Assembly: GCF_006494375.1 (NCBI RefSeq)
Contig: NZ_VHIZ01000052.1
Span: 1 to 64,000, forward strand
DNA from: Pantoea anthophila
GTDB lineage: Bacteria; Pseudomonadota; Gammaproteobacteria; Enterobacterales; Enterobacteriaceae
Direction: 5' to 3'
DNA length: 64,000 nucleotides
Under the pieces are notes generated by a model that was not told the origin of the DNA, made no database searches, and saw only the letters and a list, made by a program, of their open reading frames with translations. Shown here one piece after another: positions 48,296-60,998 of the stretch (its first letter is position 1; each line of letters begins with the position of its first letter). The position numbers were made by a program, and so were the translations under genes.

Positions 48296-50152
48296 ATGCC
48301 GATACAAATTTTACCGCCTCAGCTGGCAAACCAGATTGCGGCGGGGGAAGTGGTTGAGCGTCCTGCATCGGTTGTAAAAGAGCTGGTGGAAAACAGCCTT
48401 GATGCTGGCGCAACGCGCATTGACGTTGATATTGAAAAAGGGGGCGCAAAGCTTATCCGCATCCGTGACAACGGCTGCGGCATCGTGAAAAGCGAACTCT
48501 CAATGGCGCTCGCCCGGCACGCCACCAGTAAAATTGCCTCGCTGGATGACCTGGAGGCGATCATGAGTCTGGGGTTCCGGGGCGAAGCGCTGGCCAGTAT
48601 CAGTTCGGTCTCCCGCCTGACCTTAACCTCGCGTACTGCCGATCAGACCGAAGCCTGGCAGGCTTATGCCGAAGGGCGTGAGATGGCGGTGACGGTCAAG
48701 CCGGCTGCGCACCCCTGCGGCACCACGCTGGAAGTGCTGGACCTGTTTTATAACACCCCCGCGCGGCGCAGATTCATGCGCACCGAGAAAACCGAATTTG
48801 GTCACATTGACGAGGTGATTCGTCGTATTGCGCTGGCGCGGTTTGATGTCGCCTTTTCGCTCAGCCACAACGGCAAAATGATGCGTCAGTATCGGGCCGT
48901 CAGCGAGGAGAGTCAGCGCGAACGGCGGCTGGCCGCCATCTGCGGCACCACCTTTATGCAGCATGCGCTGCGCATCGACTGGCAACATGACGATCTTTCG
49001 CTGCGCGGCTGGGTCGCCGATCCGGCCGGGTCGCGTCAGGTCAGCGAGCTGCAATATTGCTACGTCAATGGCCGTATGATGCGTGACAGGCTGATTAACC
49101 ACGCTATCCGCCAGGCTTTTCAGGACCAGCTGCAGGATGAGCAGCAACCCGCTTATGTGCTCTATCTGGAAATCGATCCGCATCAGGTGGATGTCAACGT
49201 CCATCCGGCCAAACACGAAGTACGGTTTCATCAGTCACGTCTGGTGCATGACTTTATTTATCAGGGCGTGGTCAGCGCGCTTCAGGCGGTTGCCGCACCA
49301 GCGCTGCCCGCGCTGAAAGCAGAAGAACCGGCCCCACGCTGGCAGCCGGAGAATCGTCAGGCCGCCGGGGGCAACCATTTTGCCCAGCCTGCGACCTCCG
49401 CCAGTGAGAACCGACCGGCCGCGCCCGCCCGTGAGCCAGCCCCCGCATGGCAAAACAAAGAGAACGTCTATCGTCAGCGTGAAGGCGCGGTTTATCAGCA
49501 GCTGCTGAAAACGCCTGCCGCCAGTGCGGCGGCGCCTGAAGCCCGCGAACCGGCTGCGCGGCGTCAGCCGGAGAAAGCCACGCCGCTGGCGGCCCATGCG
49601 CAGAGTTTTGGCCGGGTGCTGACCGTCCTGCAGAACCACTATGCGCTGCTGGAACAGGACCAGAAACTGTTCCTGATGGCGCTGCCGGTCGCGGCGCGCT
49701 GGCTGAAGCAGGCGCAGCTCGAACCGGGCGAAGAGGGGCTTAAACCGCAGCCCCTTCTGATTCCGGTGCGCCTGAAAATGGCGCGGGAGGAGTGTCAGGC
49801 CGCCAAAGAAAACAGCAGTCTGCTCAGTCAGATGGGTATCGATCTGCAGCCTGACGGTGACCACGTGACCCTGCGTGCGGTGCCTTTACCGTTACGAACA
49901 CAAAATTTACAAATCTTGATTCCTGAACTGTTAGGCTATCTCGCCCGGCAGCAGGAGAACTCTGCGACGCAGCTGGCCCAGTGGCTGGCACGGCGTCAGG
50001 ATGCAGCGTCCTCCGACTGGAATCACTCACAGGCGATCAACCTGCTGGCAGAGCTCGAACGGCTTTGCCCACAGCTACTGAAATCGCCACCTTCAGGCTT
50101 GTTACAGCCCTTAGAGATTGAGAGCGCGATTAACGCGTTGAAGCATGAGTGA
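48296..50152 (+). CDS. mutL: MutL, DNA mismatch-repair protein
   Basis: A 618-residue matchmaker that couples MutS to MutH in methyl-directed repair. The GHKL ATPase motifs are intact: Glu29 and Asn33 ([12 protein letters not shown]), Asp58 (RDNGCGI) and LGFRGEAL. A Pro/Ala-rich linker (about 340-430) leads to the C-terminal dimerisation domain. ATG at 48296 follows AAGGAT; the in-frame upstream start is rejected as non-conserved. It overlaps miaA by 8 bases. Confidence 0.97.
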   Translation: MPIQILPPQLANQIAAGEVVERPASVVKELVENSLDAGATRIDVDIEKGGAKLIRIRDNGCGIVKSELSMALARHATSKIASLDDLEAIMSLGFRGEALASISSVSRLTLTSRTADQTEAWQAYAEGREMAVTVKPAAHPCGTTLEVLDLFYNTPARRRFMRTEKTEFGHIDEVIRRIALARFDVAFSLSHNGKMMRQYRAVSEESQRERRLAAICGTTFMQHALRIDWQHDDLSLRGWVADPAGSRQVSELQYCYVNGRMMRDRLINHAIRQAFQDQLQDEQQPAYVLYLEIDPHQVDVNVHPAKHEVRFHQSRLVHDFIYQGVVSALQAVAAPALPALKAEEPAPRWQPENRQAAGGNHFAQPATSASENRPAAPAREPAPAWQNKENVYRQREGAVYQQLLKTPAASAAAPEAREPAARRQPEKATPLAAHAQSFGRVLTVLQNHYALLEQDQKLFLMALPVAARWLKQAQLEPGEEGLKPQPLLIPVRLKMAREECQAAKENSSLLSQMGIDLQPDGDHVTLRAVPLPLRTQNLQILIPELLGYLARQQENSATQLAQWLARRQDAASSDWNHSQAINLLAELERLCPQLLKSPPSGLLQPLEIESAINALKHE

Positions 50153-51095
50153 ACTGAACCAGGCTGGCCGGCCAAAGGCGATTTTTTTGATGGGACCCAC
50201 TGCATCGGGTAAAACCGCATTAGCCATTGAACTGCGCAGGCAGTTACCGGTGGAACTAATCAGCGTCGATTCTGCCTTAATCTATCGTCAGATGGATATT
50301 GGTACGGCAAAACCGTCGGCTGAGGAGTTAGCAGTGGCCCCCCATCGTCTGCTCGACATCCGCGATCCCGCAGAAGCCTATTCGGCTGCGGAGTTCCGGC
50401 GCGATGCTTTAGCAGAAATGGCGGATATCGTTCAGGCTGGACGAATTCCGTTGCTTGTTGGTGGAACCATGCTCTACTTCAAGGCGTTACTTGAAGGATT
50501 GTCGCCGTTGCCCTCGGCCGATCCCGACGTTCGTCAGCAGATAGAGCAAACGGCGCGTGAAAAAGGCTGGGAAGCTTTGCACCGCCAGCTGTGTGAGATC
50601 GACCCGGTTGCTGGTAGTCGTATTCATCCGAATGATCCGCAGAGACTTTCGCGAGCACTGGAAGTTTTTTTTATTTCGGGTAAAACTTTAACGGAACTGA
50701 CAAAAACCTCCGGTGAAGCGTTACCCTACGACGTGCATCAGTTTGCCATCGCCCCCGCGAGCCGCGAACTGTTGCACCAGCGCATCGCGTTACGTTTTGA
50801 GCAGATGTTGGCGTCAGGATTTGAAGCGGAGGCTCGGGCCCTGTTTGCACGAGGTGATTTGCATACGGACATGCCTTCCATTCGTTGTGTTGGCTATCGT
50901 CAGATGTGGTCTTATTTATCAGGCGAAATCGATTACAGCGAGATGGTTTATCGGGGAATTTGCGCAACCCGGCAGCTCGCTAAGAGACAGATGACCTGGT
51001 TACGTGGCTGGGAAAACGTTCACTGGCTTGACAGTGACGAGCCCCGGCTGGCGCGTGATACGGTGTTACAGGTTCTTAGTGCGAAGCATGGGTGA
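50145..51095 (+). CDS. miaA: tRNA dimethylallyltransferase
   Basis: A 316-residue enzyme that adds an isopentenyl group to A37 of UNN-decoding tRNAs, the first step to ms2i6A. P-loop GPTASGKT (17-24), the DSALIYR substrate motif and the [10 protein letters not shown] segment are present. It overlaps the end of mutL and lies upstream of hfq in the conserved amiB-mutL-miaA-hfq-hflXKC superoperon. Confidence 0.97.
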   Translation: MSELNQAGRPKAIFLMGPTASGKTALAIELRRQLPVELISVDSALIYRQMDIGTAKPSAEELAVAPHRLLDIRDPAEAYSAAEFRRDALAEMADIVQAGRIPLLVGGTMLYFKALLEGLSPLPSADPDVRQQIEQTAREKGWEALHRQLCEIDPVAGSRIHPNDPQRLSRALEVFFISGKTLTELTKTSGEALPYDVHQFAIAPASRELLHQRIALRFEQMLASGFEAEARALFARGDLHTDMPSIRCVGYRQMWSYLSGEIDYSEMVYRGICATRQLAKRQMTWLRGWENVHWLDSDEPRLARDTVLQVLSAKHG

Positions 51096-51187
51096 TTGTG
51101 TACAATTGATGAGTTATCGTGCGCAAATTTTTACGCAGTTTTTTTCAGAACCATAGGTTCTACGAGCAACAAACAACAAGCATATAA

Positions 51188-51511
<324 letters not shown>

Positions 51512-51526
51512 CGCGTCGCCGTACAG

Positions 51527-51570
51527 CCAGGATCGGAGAACAGTGGTTTTCCGTCCTGGTCTTTTATTTT
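51527..51570 (+). terminator. hfq-hflX terminator or attenuator
   Basis: CCAGGAT-C-GGAGAAC pairs with GTTTTCC-GTCCTGG (one bulged C) around an AGTG loop and is followed by TCTTTTATTTT. It lies between hfq and hflX, so it probably lets only part of the transcripts continue. Confidence 0.8.
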
Positions 51571-51584
51571 AGCGAGGTTATAGC

Positions 51585-52865
51585 TTGTTTGACCGTTATG
51601 ATGCCGGTGAGCAGGCCGTACTGGTACACATCTGGTTCTCCCAAGACAAAGAAGTAGAAGATCTGCAGGAGTTTGAAACCCTGGTCTCTTCTGCTGGCGT
51701 TGAGGCGCTGCAAGTGGTAACTGGCAGCCGTAAAGCGCCACACCCCAAGTATTTTGTCGGTGAAGGAAAAGCCGTTGAAATTGCCGATGCGGTAAAAACA
51801 ACAGGAGCATCGGTCGTCTTATTCGATCATGCCCTTACGCCCGCTCAGGAAAGAAACCTCGAGCGCCTGTGCGAATGCCGGGTCATTGATCGCACCGGTT
51901 TAATTCTGGATATCTTTGCCCAACGGGCACGCACCCACGAAGGTAAATTGCAGGTCGAGCTGGCACAGCTTCGCCATCTCGCCACACGTCTGGTGCGCGG
52001 CTGGACCCACCTTGAACGCCAGAAGGGCGGAATTGGTTTACGGGGTCCGGGTGAAACCCAGTTAGAAACAGACCGCCGGCTGTTACGCGGACGCATCAGC
52101 CAGATTCTGTCTCGCCTTGAGCGGGTTGAAAAGCAGCGCGAACAGGGGCGTCAGTCACGTGCCAAAGCGGATGTGCCGACCGTTTCGCTGGTGGGGTATA
52201 CCAACGCCGGCAAATCGACCCTCTTTAATGCCATGACCTCGGCCAACGTCTTTGCCGCAGACCAGCTGTTTGCGACGCTCGACCCTACGCTGCGCCGTCT
52301 GAATGTGGCTGATGTCGGGGAAGTCGTGCTGGCGGACACGGTCGGGTTTATTCGCCATCTTCCTCACGACCTGGTTGCCGCGTTTAAAGCCACGCTGCAG
52401 GAGACACGCCAGGCGACGCTGCTGCTGCACGTGGTTGATGGCGCCGATGTTCGCGTCACCGATAATATGGCCGCCGTCGATGCCGTCCTCGAAGAGATTG
52501 AGGCGGATGAGATCCCGACGTTACTGGTGATGAATAAAATCGATATGCTCGACGGATTTGAGCCGCGTATCGATCGCAACGAAGAGAATCTGCCGATTCG
52601 TGTCTGGCTCTCTGCCCAGACCGGTGCAGGCCTTCCGTTGCTCTGGCAGGCGCTCTCTGAGCGGCTGTCCGGAGAGATTGCTCAGCATGCATTACGTCTG
52701 CCACCGGAAGCGGGGCGACTTCGCAGTCGCTTCTATCAGTTGCAGGCGATTGAGAAAGAGTGGAATGAAGAAGACGGCAGTGTAGGATTGCAGATACGTA
52801 TGCCCATTATTGAATGGATGCGTTTATGTAAGCAGGAACCGTCGCTGACCAGTTACATTGTTTGA
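51585..52865 (+). CDS. hflX: HflX, ribosome-splitting GTPase
   Basis: A 426-residue Obg-HflX family GTPase that splits stalled 70S ribosomes after heat stress. The ATP-binding N-terminal domain contains [15 protein letters not shown], and the G domain has GYTNAGKST (204-212) and NKID. The start is TTG at 51585, giving the conserved N-terminus [16 protein letters not shown]. coli hflX also begins with TTG in this way. Confidence 0.97.
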   Translation: MFDRYDAGEQAVLVHIWFSQDKEVEDLQEFETLVSSAGVEALQVVTGSRKAPHPKYFVGEGKAVEIADAVKTTGASVVLFDHALTPAQERNLERLCECRVIDRTGLILDIFAQRARTHEGKLQVELAQLRHLATRLVRGWTHLERQKGGIGLRGPGETQLETDRRLLRGRISQILSRLERVEKQREQGRQSRAKADVPTVSLVGYTNAGKSTLFNAMTSANVFAADQLFATLDPTLRRLNVADVGEVVLADTVGFIRHLPHDLVAAFKATLQETRQATLLLHVVDGADVRVTDNMAAVDAVLEEIEADEIPTLLVMNKIDMLDGFEPRIDRNEENLPIRVWLSAQTGAGLPLLWQALSERLSGEIAQHALRLPPEAGRLRSRFYQLQAIEKEWNEEDGSVGLQIRMPIIEWMRLCKQEPSLTSYIV

Positions 52866-52957
52866 TATTGCCAAAACGCATTTACCTTAACATTAGACGA
52901 TTGTCGCATCCGAAAAATGAAGGGTAAAAACCGTAATTACAATAAATGGAGTAGAAC

Positions 52958-54196
52958 ATGGCGTGGAATCAGCCCGGAAATAACGGACAGGACCGCGACC
53001 CGTGGGGAAGCAGCAATAATCAAGGCGGCAACTCTGGGGGGAATAAGGGAGGACGGGAATCCGGGCCTCCTGATCTGGATGATATCTTCCGTAAACTGAG
53101 CAAGAAGCTTGGCGGACTGGGCGGTGGCAAACAGAGCGATAACGGTCAGCGCGGCTCCGGCAGCGGTGGCAAACTGGCTGGCATCGTCGCGGTAGCGGCG
53201 GTCGTCATCTGGGCTGCAAGCGGTTTCTACACCATCAAAGAAGCGGAACGGGGCGTGGTCACGCGTTTCGGTAAGTTCAGTCACCTGGTCGAACCGGGTC
53301 TGAACTGGAAGCCGACCTTCATCGATCAGGTTCGTGCGGTCAACGTCGAGTCGGTGCGTGAACTGGCGGCATCTGGCGTCATGCTGACCTCCGACGAAAA
53401 CGTGGTGCGCGTAGAGATGAACGTGCAGTACCGCGTGACCGATCCGGAACGCTATCTTTATGCGGTCACCAGCGCCGACGACAGCCTGCGTCAGGCGACT
53501 GATAGCGCGCTGCGTGGCGTAATTGGTCGTTCCACCATGGATCGCATTCTCACCGAAGGCCGTACCGTGGTGCGTAGCGATACCCAGCGTGAAATTGACG
53601 AGACGATTCGCCCGTACAACATGGGCATCGCGGTACTGGACGTCAACTTCCAGGCGGCCCGTCCGCCAGAAGAGGTGAAATCTGCGTTTGATGACGCTAT
53701 CGCCGCGCGTGAAAACCGCGAGCAGTACGTCCGTGAAGCGGAAGCCTACGCTAATGAAGTTCAGCCTCGTGCGAATGGCCAGGCGCAACGTATTCTGGAA
53801 GAGGCGCGCGCTTACAAAGAGCGAACCGTTCTGGAAGCGCAGGGTGAAGTGGCGCGTTTCGCCAAAATTCTACCAGAGTATAAAGCGGCGCCAGAGATCA
53901 CTAAGGAGCGTCTCTATATTGAGACCATGGAACGCGTACTGAGCCATACCCGCAAAGTTCTGGTTAACGATCGCGGTAATAATCTGATGATGCTGCCGCT
54001 GGACCAGCTGATGCGTGGCGGTCAGGCTGCATCCGGCCAGCACGGTCAGAAGGGCGGAACCAGCTCGTCACTGCCTGCGCTCTCCGATCGCAATGCCAGC
54101 CGCAATGACACGTCGTCATACAGTCCGGACAACATCATGGATCAGCGCCGGGCGAATGCTCAGCGCAGCGACAGCCAGCGCGAAGGGAGAGAGTAA
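52958..54196 (+). CDS. hflK: HflK, regulator of FtsH protease
   Basis: A 412-residue inner-membrane SPFH (prohibitin) protein. A Gly/Asn-rich cytosolic N-terminus precedes a single membrane segment (about 72-92), then the SPFH domain and a long helical coiled coil (about 250-320), with a polar tail. With HflC it forms a cage around FtsH and restrains its proteolysis. E. coli HflK is 419 aa. hflC starts 3 bases after its stop. Confidence 0.97.
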   Translation: MAWNQPGNNGQDRDPWGSSNNQGGNSGGNKGGRESGPPDLDDIFRKLSKKLGGLGGGKQSDNGQRGSGSGGKLAGIVAVAAVVIWAASGFYTIKEAERGVVTRFGKFSHLVEPGLNWKPTFIDQVRAVNVESVRELAASGVMLTSDENVVRVEMNVQYRVTDPERYLYAVTSADDSLRQATDSALRGVIGRSTMDRILTEGRTVVRSDTQREIDETIRPYNMGIAVLDVNFQAARPPEEVKSAFDDAIAARENREQYVREAEAYANEVQPRANGQAQRILEEARAYKERTVLEAQGEVARFAKILPEYKAAPEITKERLYIETMERVLSHTRKVLVNDRGNNLMMLPLDQLMRGGQAASGQHGQKGGTSSSLPALSDRNASRNDTSSYSPDNIMDQRRANAQRSDSQREGRE

Positions 54197-54199
54197 TCG

Positions 54200-55204
54200 A
54201 TGCGTAAGCCAATAATATTTTTAATTATCGTCGTGCTGGTGGCGCTCTATGCGTCGCTGTTTGTGGTGCAGGAAGGCGAGCGCGGCATCGTGCTGCGCTT
54301 CGGTAAAGTCCTGCGCGACGGCGAAAACAAGCCGCAGGTGTTTGAGCCGGGTCTGCATTTCAAGATCCCATTCCTGGAAACCGTTAAGACGCTGGATGCA
54401 CGTATCCAGACCATGGACAATCAGGCCGATCGCTTCGTCACCAAAGAGAAGAAAGATCTGATCGTGGACTCCTACATCAAGTGGCGTATCAGCGACTTCA
54501 GTCGCTACTACCTGGCCACCGGTGGCGGGGATGTCTCTCAGGCGGAAGTGCTGCTGAAACGTAAGTTCAGTGACCGCCTGCGTTCTGAAATGGGCCGTCT
54601 GGATGTGAAAGATATCGTTACGGATTCCCGCGGTCGCCTGACCACGGACGTACGTGACGCGCTGAACACCGGTTCTGTCGGCAGCGATGATGAAGTGGCG
54701 ACGCCAGCGGCGGATGACGCGATTGCCAGCGCAGCGGCCCGTGTTGAGCGTGAAACCAACAGCAATGAGCCCGCTCCGAATCCGAACAGTATGGCCGCGT
54801 TAGGTATTCAGGTCGTTGATGTGCGCATCAAGCAGATCAACCTGCCGACCGAAGTGTCTGATGCGATCTTCAACCGTATGCGCGCTGAGCGTGAAGCGGT
54901 TGCACGCAGCCAGCGTTCACAGGGTCAGGAAGAGGCGGAAAAACTGCGCGCCCAGGCGGACTATCAGGTCACGCGTACGCTGGCCGAAGCGCAGCGTGAA
55001 GCGCTGATCACCCGCGGTGATGGTGATGCGGAAACGGCCCGGTTGTTTGCCGATGCGTTCAGCAAAGATCCTGACTTCTACGCCTTTATTCGTAGCCTGC
55101 GCGCTTACGAAAACAGCTTCAGCGAAAATCAGGACGTGATGGTGTTAAGCCCGGATAGCGACTTCTTCCGATATATGAAGGCGCCCTCTAACGCGACACG
55201 CTAA
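54200..55204 (+). CDS. hflC: HflC, regulator of FtsH protease
   Basis: A 334-residue SPFH partner of HflK with an N-terminal membrane anchor (about 4-20), the SPFH domain starting VVQEGERGIVLRFGKV and a C-terminal helical region rich in Ala, Arg and Glu. E. coli HflC has the same length. It is the last gene of the amiB-to-hflC superoperon, closed by a strong terminator. Confidence 0.98.
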   Translation: MRKPIIFLIIVVLVALYASLFVVQEGERGIVLRFGKVLRDGENKPQVFEPGLHFKIPFLETVKTLDARIQTMDNQADRFVTKEKKDLIVDSYIKWRISDFSRYYLATGGGDVSQAEVLLKRKFSDRLRSEMGRLDVKDIVTDSRGRLTTDVRDALNTGSVGSDDEVATPAADDAIASAAARVERETNSNEPAPNPNSMAALGIQVVDVRIKQINLPTEVSDAIFNRMRAEREAVARSQRSQGQEEAEKLRAQADYQVTRTLAEAQREALITRGDGDAETARLFADAFSKDPDFYAFIRSLRAYENSFSENQDVMVLSPDSDFFRYMKAPSNATR

Positions 55205-55221
55205 GAACTGATATAACCTAC

Positions 55222-55250
55222 AGGCCGACAATGTTGTCGGCCTTTTTTTT
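55222..55250 (+). terminator. hflC terminator
   Basis: A perfect 9-bp stem (AGGCCGACA / TGTCGGCCT) with 4-base loop and a run of eight T. It ends the superoperon 18 bases after hflC. Confidence 0.96.
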
Positions 55251-55260
55251 GGGTATCAGA

Positions 55261-55461
55261 ATGAAAACAAGCATCTGGATGGCACTGGCGCTGGTGTTAG
55301 TGCTCGAAGGGTTGGGGCCGATGTTTATGCCACGCCTCTGGCGACGCATGATCCTGTCGATGACCCGCTTACCGGATCGTCTGCTGCACCGTTTCGGCGG
55401 CGGACTGGTGGTGGCAGGCATGGTCATCTACTGCATGCTGAGTCTGCACGGCAACGTCTGA
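55261..55461 (+). CDS. yjeT: YjeT, small inner-membrane protein (DUF2065)
   Basis: A 66-residue protein with two hydrophobic segments, one residue longer than E. coli YjeT. The conserved LVLVLEGLGPM and RFGGGLVVAGMVIY are clear. The function is unknown. The ATG at 55261 starts just 10 bases after the hflC terminator T tract, and no strong ribosome-binding site is visible (only GGG 7 bases upstream). Confidence 0.9.
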   Translation: MKTSIWMALALVLVLEGLGPMFMPRLWRRMILSMTRLPDRLLHRFGGGLVVAGMVIYCMLSLHGNV

Positions 55462-55546
55462 AACCGTAGCTGAAACCGGCTAAATTGTGCCTTTTTGCGC
55501 CAGAATCCCCAACATGTTGTAGTGATCAAAACTCAGGCAAAAAAGC

Positions 55547-55562
55547 GCGCAATCGTATGCTA
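55547..55562. promoter_or_regulatory. PurR-like operator upstream of purA
   Basis: GCGCAATCGTATGCTA matches the PurR box ACGCAAACGTTTGCGT at 11 of 16 positions, including the CGCAA, CGT and TGC blocks. It lies 66 bases upstream of the purA ATG, next to a possible -10 TAGAAT (55592-55597). E. coli purA is PurR-controlled. Confidence 0.5.
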
Positions 55563-55624
55563 AAAGTGCTGAAAACAGCGGGATCAGATGGTAGAATCCT
55601 TTTTTAAGCAATCGGTGATTTTGA

Positions 55625-56926
<1,302 letters not shown>

Positions 56927-56933
56927 TGATTGA

Positions 56934-56961
56934 GGCCGGACGCTGTCCGGCCCTTGTTTTT
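56934..56961 (+). terminator. purA terminator
   Basis: A perfect 8-bp stem (GGCCGGAC / GTCCGGCC) with GCT loop, followed by CTTGTTTTT, starting 7 bases after the purA stop. Confidence 0.93.
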
Positions 56962-57144
56962 CCACTCTCTGATGCCACTTATCTTCCCTTCGCTTGTCAA
57001 ACCCGGTGCTGACTGAAAAAAACGCACGGCCAATCACACTCTGGTTTATCATCGTAGTTAATCGAATGGCGATCCGATTTAATCCCGACACCCATTGTAA
57101 GGCGAACAATGTCATGCCACGCCTGAAGGTTCACTGAGGTTACT

Positions 57145-57588
57145 GTGCAGCTCACGAGTTTTACTGATTATGGCTTACGGGCCCTGATTTATCTGGCCTC
57201 GTTACCCGAAGGCCAGCAGACCAATATTACTGCGGTAACCGACACGTACGGTTTGTCGCGTAACCATATGGTCAAAATCATTAATCAGCTGAGCCGGGCG
57301 GGCTATGTCGCTGCAACACGGGGTAAAAATGGCGGTATTCGTCTGGGTATGCCGCCGCGTCAGATTGTGATTGGTGAAGTGGTCCGCAGGATGGAGCCGC
57401 TACAATTAGTCGATTGCCCCTCCTGCTCCATTTCGCCCGCCTGCCGTCTTAAACAGGCGCTGCATGATGCAGTACAGCGATTTTTGCAGGAGCTGGATAA
57501 CTATACGCTGGCCGATTTGGTCGAAGGCAATACGCCACTTTATGAAATCATACTGTCCAAATCGCCGGCGGATATAAATATTAAATGA
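57145..57588 (+). CDS. nsrR: NsrR, nitric-oxide-sensing repressor
   Basis: A 147-residue Rrf2-family repressor with an iron-sulfur cluster that reacts with NO and controls hmp and other NO-defence genes. The HTH contains [19 protein letters not shown]. The cluster cysteines are Cys91, Cys94 and Cys100 ([10 protein letters not shown]), so the first spacing is two residues shorter than in E. coli NsrR (CX4CX5C). The start is GTG at 57145. rnr follows 16 bases later, so the genes are likely cotranscribed. Confidence 0.94.
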   Translation: MQLTSFTDYGLRALIYLASLPEGQQTNITAVTDTYGLSRNHMVKIINQLSRAGYVAATRGKNGGIRLGMPPRQIVIGEVVRRMEPLQLVDCPSCSISPACRLKQALHDAVQRFLQELDNYTLADLVEGNTPLYEIILSKSPADINIK

Positions 57589-57604
57589 CATCGGAGGAAC
57601 CGTT

Positions 57605-60097
57605 ATGTCAAAAGATCCTTTTCAGGATAGAGAAGCTGAAAAATACGAAAACCCTATTCCAAGCCGTGAATTTATCCTGGCTTTATTAGAAAAACGTGAA
57701 AAACCGGCCAGCCGTGAAGAGCTGGCTGAAGAGATGAATCTGCACGATGAAGAGCAGCTTGAGGCGCTGCGTCGCCGCCTTCGCGCCATGGAGCGTGATG
57801 GTCAGCTGGTCTTCACCCGCCGTCAGTGTTATGCCCTGCCAGAACGCCTCGATCTCCTGCGCGGTAAAGTTATCGGCCATCGTGATGGCTACGGCTTCCT
57901 GCGGGCGGAAGGTCAGAAAGATGACCTCTATCTTTCCGCTGAACAGATGAAATTCTGCATGCACGGTGACGTGATCCTGGCGCAGCCGCTGGGTGCCGAT
58001 CGCAAAGGCCGTCGCGAAGCGCGCGTGGTCCGGGTGCAGGAACCCCGCAACAATCAGATCGTTGGCCGCTACTTTACCGATGCCGGTGCCGGCTTCGTGG
58101 TGCCGGATGACAGTCGCCTGAGTTTCGATATTCTCATCCCGCCAGAAGAGACGATGCAGGCCCGTATGGGTTCCGTGGTGGTGGTGGAGCTGGTGCAGCG
58201 CCCGAACCGTCGCAGCAAAGCGATCGGTAAAGTGATTGAAATCCTCGGCGAAGATATGGGCACCAGCCTGGCCGTGGACATGGCGCTGCGCACCCATGAA
58301 ATTCCGCACACCTGGCCGCCGCAGGTAGAAGCCCAGATCAGCCAGCTGAAAGAAGAGGTGCCGGAAGAGGCGAAAAAAGGCCGCGTCGATCTGCGCAAAC
58401 TGCCGCTGGTCACCATTGATGGTGAAGATGCCCGTGACTTCGATGATGCCGTCTACTGTGAGAAAAAGCGCGGGGGTGGCTGGCGTCTGTGGGTCGCGAT
58501 TGCCGATGTGAGCTACTACGTTCGTCCGGGCACGCCGCTGGATGATGAGGCGCATCAGCGCGGCACCTCGGTCTACTTCCCGTCACAGGTGGTGCCGATG
58601 CTGCCGGAAGTGCTGTCGAATGGCCTCTGTTCGCTTAACCCGCAGGTGGATCGCCTGTGTATGGTGTGCGAGATGACCATTTCGACCAAGGGTAAACTGA
58701 CCGGCTTCAAACATTATGAAGCGGTGATGAACTCCCATGCGCGTCTGACCTATAACAAGGTCTGGAATATCCTGCAGGGCGACAAAGAGTTGCGTCAGCA
58801 GTACGCGCCGCTGGTTAAAGATCTTGAAGAGCTGCATAACCTCTATCAGGCGCTGGATGCTGCACGCGAAGAGCGCGGCGGTATCTCGTTCGAGACGGAA
58901 GAGGCGAAGTTTATTTTCAACGCCGAGCGCCGTATTGAGCGGGTGGAACGCGTCTCCCGTAATGACGCCCACAAGCTGATCGAAGAGTGTATGATCCTGG
59001 CGAACATCGCCTCGGCACGCTTTGTGGAGAAAAATCAGGAACCGGCGCTGTTCCGCGATCACGATCGTCCGACCGATGAGAGCATCAAGAGCTTCCGTAC
59101 CGTGCTCAATGAGCTGGGACTGAGCCTGCCAGGCGGCAACAAACCGCAGCCTGTTGACTATGCGGCGCTGCTGAAGCAGGTGGCCGATCGTCCGGATGCG
59201 GAAATGCTGCAGACCATGCTGCTGCGTTCCATGAAGCAGGCGGTGTACGATCCGGAGAACCGCGGCCACTTCGGTCTGGCCCTCTCCTCCTATGCTCACT
59301 TTACCTCGCCGATCCGTCGCTACCCGGATCTGACGCTGCACCGCGCCATCAAATATCTGCTGGCAAAAGAGCAGGATGAAGGCAAAGGGCTGGTTCAGCG
59401 CGCCATCAAGTACCTGATGCCGAAAGATCGCAGCGTCGCCAAAGATCTGACGACCGCGACCGGTGGCTATCACTATGACATGCCGCAGATGCTGCAACTG
59501 GGCCTGCACTGCTCCCTGACCGAGCGCCGCGCAGATGAAGCGACGCGCGACGTGGCGGACTGGCTCAAGTGTGACTTCATGCAGGATCAGGTCGGTAACG
59601 TGTTCAACGGCGTCATCTCCAGCGTCACCGGATTTGGCTTCTTTGTGCGCTTAAACGATCTCTTCATTGATGGTCTGGTGCATGTCTCCTCACTCGACAA
59701 TGACTACTACCGTTTTGACCCGGTGGGTCAGCGTCTGATTGGTGAATCGGGCGGGCGCACCTATCGCCTGGGTGACACCGTGGAAGTGCGGGTGGAAGCC
59801 GTGCATATGGACGAGCGTAAAATCGACTTTGCCCTGATCTCCAGTCAGCGGCAGGTGCGTGGCGAAGGAAAAACCGCGCGCGACCGCGCAAAACGCGACG
59901 ATAAAGCGCCAGCGAAGCGCCGTCGCGATGCGAGCCGTAAGTCTAACTTCGAGCCGGACGCCGCCTTCCGGGGAGGCAAAGGCAAATCTGCCGGGGCAAA
60001 TAGCGAGAAAAAAAGTAAAAACGTCTCGGAAAAAACCCGTAAAATCGCCGCCGCCACAAAGGCGAAGCGCGCCAGAAGAAAGACTGAGTCTGACTGA
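57605..60097 (+). CDS. rnr: Ribonuclease R
   Basis: An 830-residue processive 3'-5' exoribonuclease that degrades structured RNA and works in ribosome quality control and cold or stationary stress. It has an N-terminal helix-turn-helix (about 20-85), cold-shock domains, the RNB domain with catalytic Asp272, Asp278, Asp280 and Asp281, an S1 domain (about 645-725) and a Lys/Arg-rich tail. E. coli RNase R is 813 aa; the extra length is in the tail. Confidence 0.98.
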   Translation: MSKDPFQDREAEKYENPIPSREFILALLEKREKPASREELAEEMNLHDEEQLEALRRRLRAMERDGQLVFTRRQCYALPERLDLLRGKVIGHRDGYGFLRAEGQKDDLYLSAEQMKFCMHGDVILAQPLGADRKGRREARVVRVQEPRNNQIVGRYFTDAGAGFVVPDDSRLSFDILIPPEETMQARMGSVVVVELVQRPNRRSKAIGKVIEILGEDMGTSLAVDMALRTHEIPHTWPPQVEAQISQLKEEVPEEAKKGRVDLRKLPLVTIDGEDARDFDDAVYCEKKRGGGWRLWVAIADVSYYVRPGTPLDDEAHQRGTSVYFPSQVVPMLPEVLSNGLCSLNPQVDRLCMVCEMTISTKGKLTGFKHYEAVMNSHARLTYNKVWNILQGDKELRQQYAPLVKDLEELHNLYQALDAAREERGGISFETEEAKFIFNAERRIERVERVSRNDAHKLIEECMILANIASARFVEKNQEPALFRDHDRPTDESIKSFRTVLNELGLSLPGGNKPQPVDYAALLKQVADRPDAEMLQTMLLRSMKQAVYDPENRGHFGLALSSYAHFTSPIRRYPDLTLHRAIKYLLAKEQDEGKGLVQRAIKYLMPKDRSVAKDLTTATGGYHYDMPQMLQLGLHCSLTERRADEATRDVADWLKCDFMQDQVGNVFNGVISSVTGFGFFVRLNDLFIDGLVHVSSLDNDYYRFDPVGQRLIGESGGRTYRLGDTVEVRVEAVHMDERKIDFALISSQRQVRGEGKTARDRAKRDDKAPAKRRRDASRKSNFEPDAAFRGGKGKSAGANSEKKSKNVSEKTRKIAAATKAKRARRKTESD

Positions 60098-60105
60098 GGC
60101 GCGTC

Positions 60106-60135
60106 ACCGCCTTTTCTCTCCGGAGAAAGGGCGGT
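60106..60135 (+). promoter_or_regulatory. Hairpin between rnr and rlmB
   Basis: A 13-bp stem (ACCGCCTTTTCTC / GAGAAAGGGCGGT, one T-G pair) with TCCG loop, followed by a broken T-rich tract (CATTCTTTTCATTT). It may partly end rnr transcripts or protect the upstream message. Confidence 0.65.
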
Positions 60136-60168
60136 CATTCTTTTCATTTCCAACCACTGAGCAGATTG

Positions 60169-60903
60169 ATGAGCGAAATTATTTTTGGTATCCATGCCGT
60201 GCAGGCGCTGCTGGAACGTGCTCCACAACGTTTTCAGGAAGTCTTTATCCTCAAAGGCCGCGACGATCGTCGCCTGCAACCCGTGGTCGCCGCGCTGGAA
60301 GCTCAGGGGATCGTCATTCAGCTGGCGGAGCGTAAATGGCTCGACAGTCAGGTCGAAGGCGGGGTGCATCAGGGCATCGTGGCACGGGTAAAACCCGGGC
60401 GTCAGTATCAGGAGGGCGATCTGCCGGATCTGCTGCAGAGCCTGGACAAACCGTTCCTGCTGGTGCTGGATGGCGTCACCGACCCGCACAATCTGGGCGC
60501 CTGTCTGCGCAGCGCGGATGCGGCCGGTGTGCACGCGATTATCGTGCCGAAAGATCGTTCTGCCCCTCTGAACGCCACCGCCAAAAAAGTGGCCAGCGGC
60601 GCGGCTGAAAATGTGCCGTTGATCCGCGTCACCAACCTGGCCCGTACGCTGCGTCTGCTGCAGGAGTACAACATCTGGGTTGTCGGCACCGCAGGTGAAG
60701 CTGACCATACCGTCTTCCAGAGCAAAATGACCGGCCCGATGGCGCTGGTGATGGGCGCAGAGGGTGAGGGCATGCGTCGCCTGACCCGTGAACATTGCGA
60801 TGAGCTGATCAGCATTCCGATGGCGGGCAGCGTTTCGTCGCTCAACGTCTCGGTGGCCACCGGCGTCTGCCTGTTTGAAGCGGTGCGCCAGCGCAACGCC
60901 TGA
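60169..60903 (+). CDS. rlmB: 23S rRNA (guanosine-2251-2'-O-)-methyltransferase
   Basis: A 244-residue SPOUT-family methyltransferase that modifies Gm2251 in the 23S P-loop. An N-terminal L30e-like domain is followed by the knotted domain with [30 protein letters not shown] and [20 protein letters not shown] at 60169 was chosen over the TTG directly before it. E. coli RlmB is 243 aa. It follows rnr in the same direction. Confidence 0.98.
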   Translation: MSEIIFGIHAVQALLERAPQRFQEVFILKGRDDRRLQPVVAALEAQGIVIQLAERKWLDSQVEGGVHQGIVARVKPGRQYQEGDLPDLLQSLDKPFLLVLDGVTDPHNLGACLRSADAAGVHAIIVPKDRSAPLNATAKKVASGAAENVPLIRVTNLARTLRLLQEYNIWVVGTAGEADHTVFQSKMTGPMALVMGAEGEGMRRLTREHCDELISIPMAGSVSSLNVSVATGVCLFEAVRQRNA

Positions 60904-60998
60904 TCCCCGATGTGATCCTCGCCACAAATTAGTTTCTGTACCAGGCATAACCCCGCGTCCTTCGCATACTTACGGAGTGACATCCGCGAGGAGTGGTT

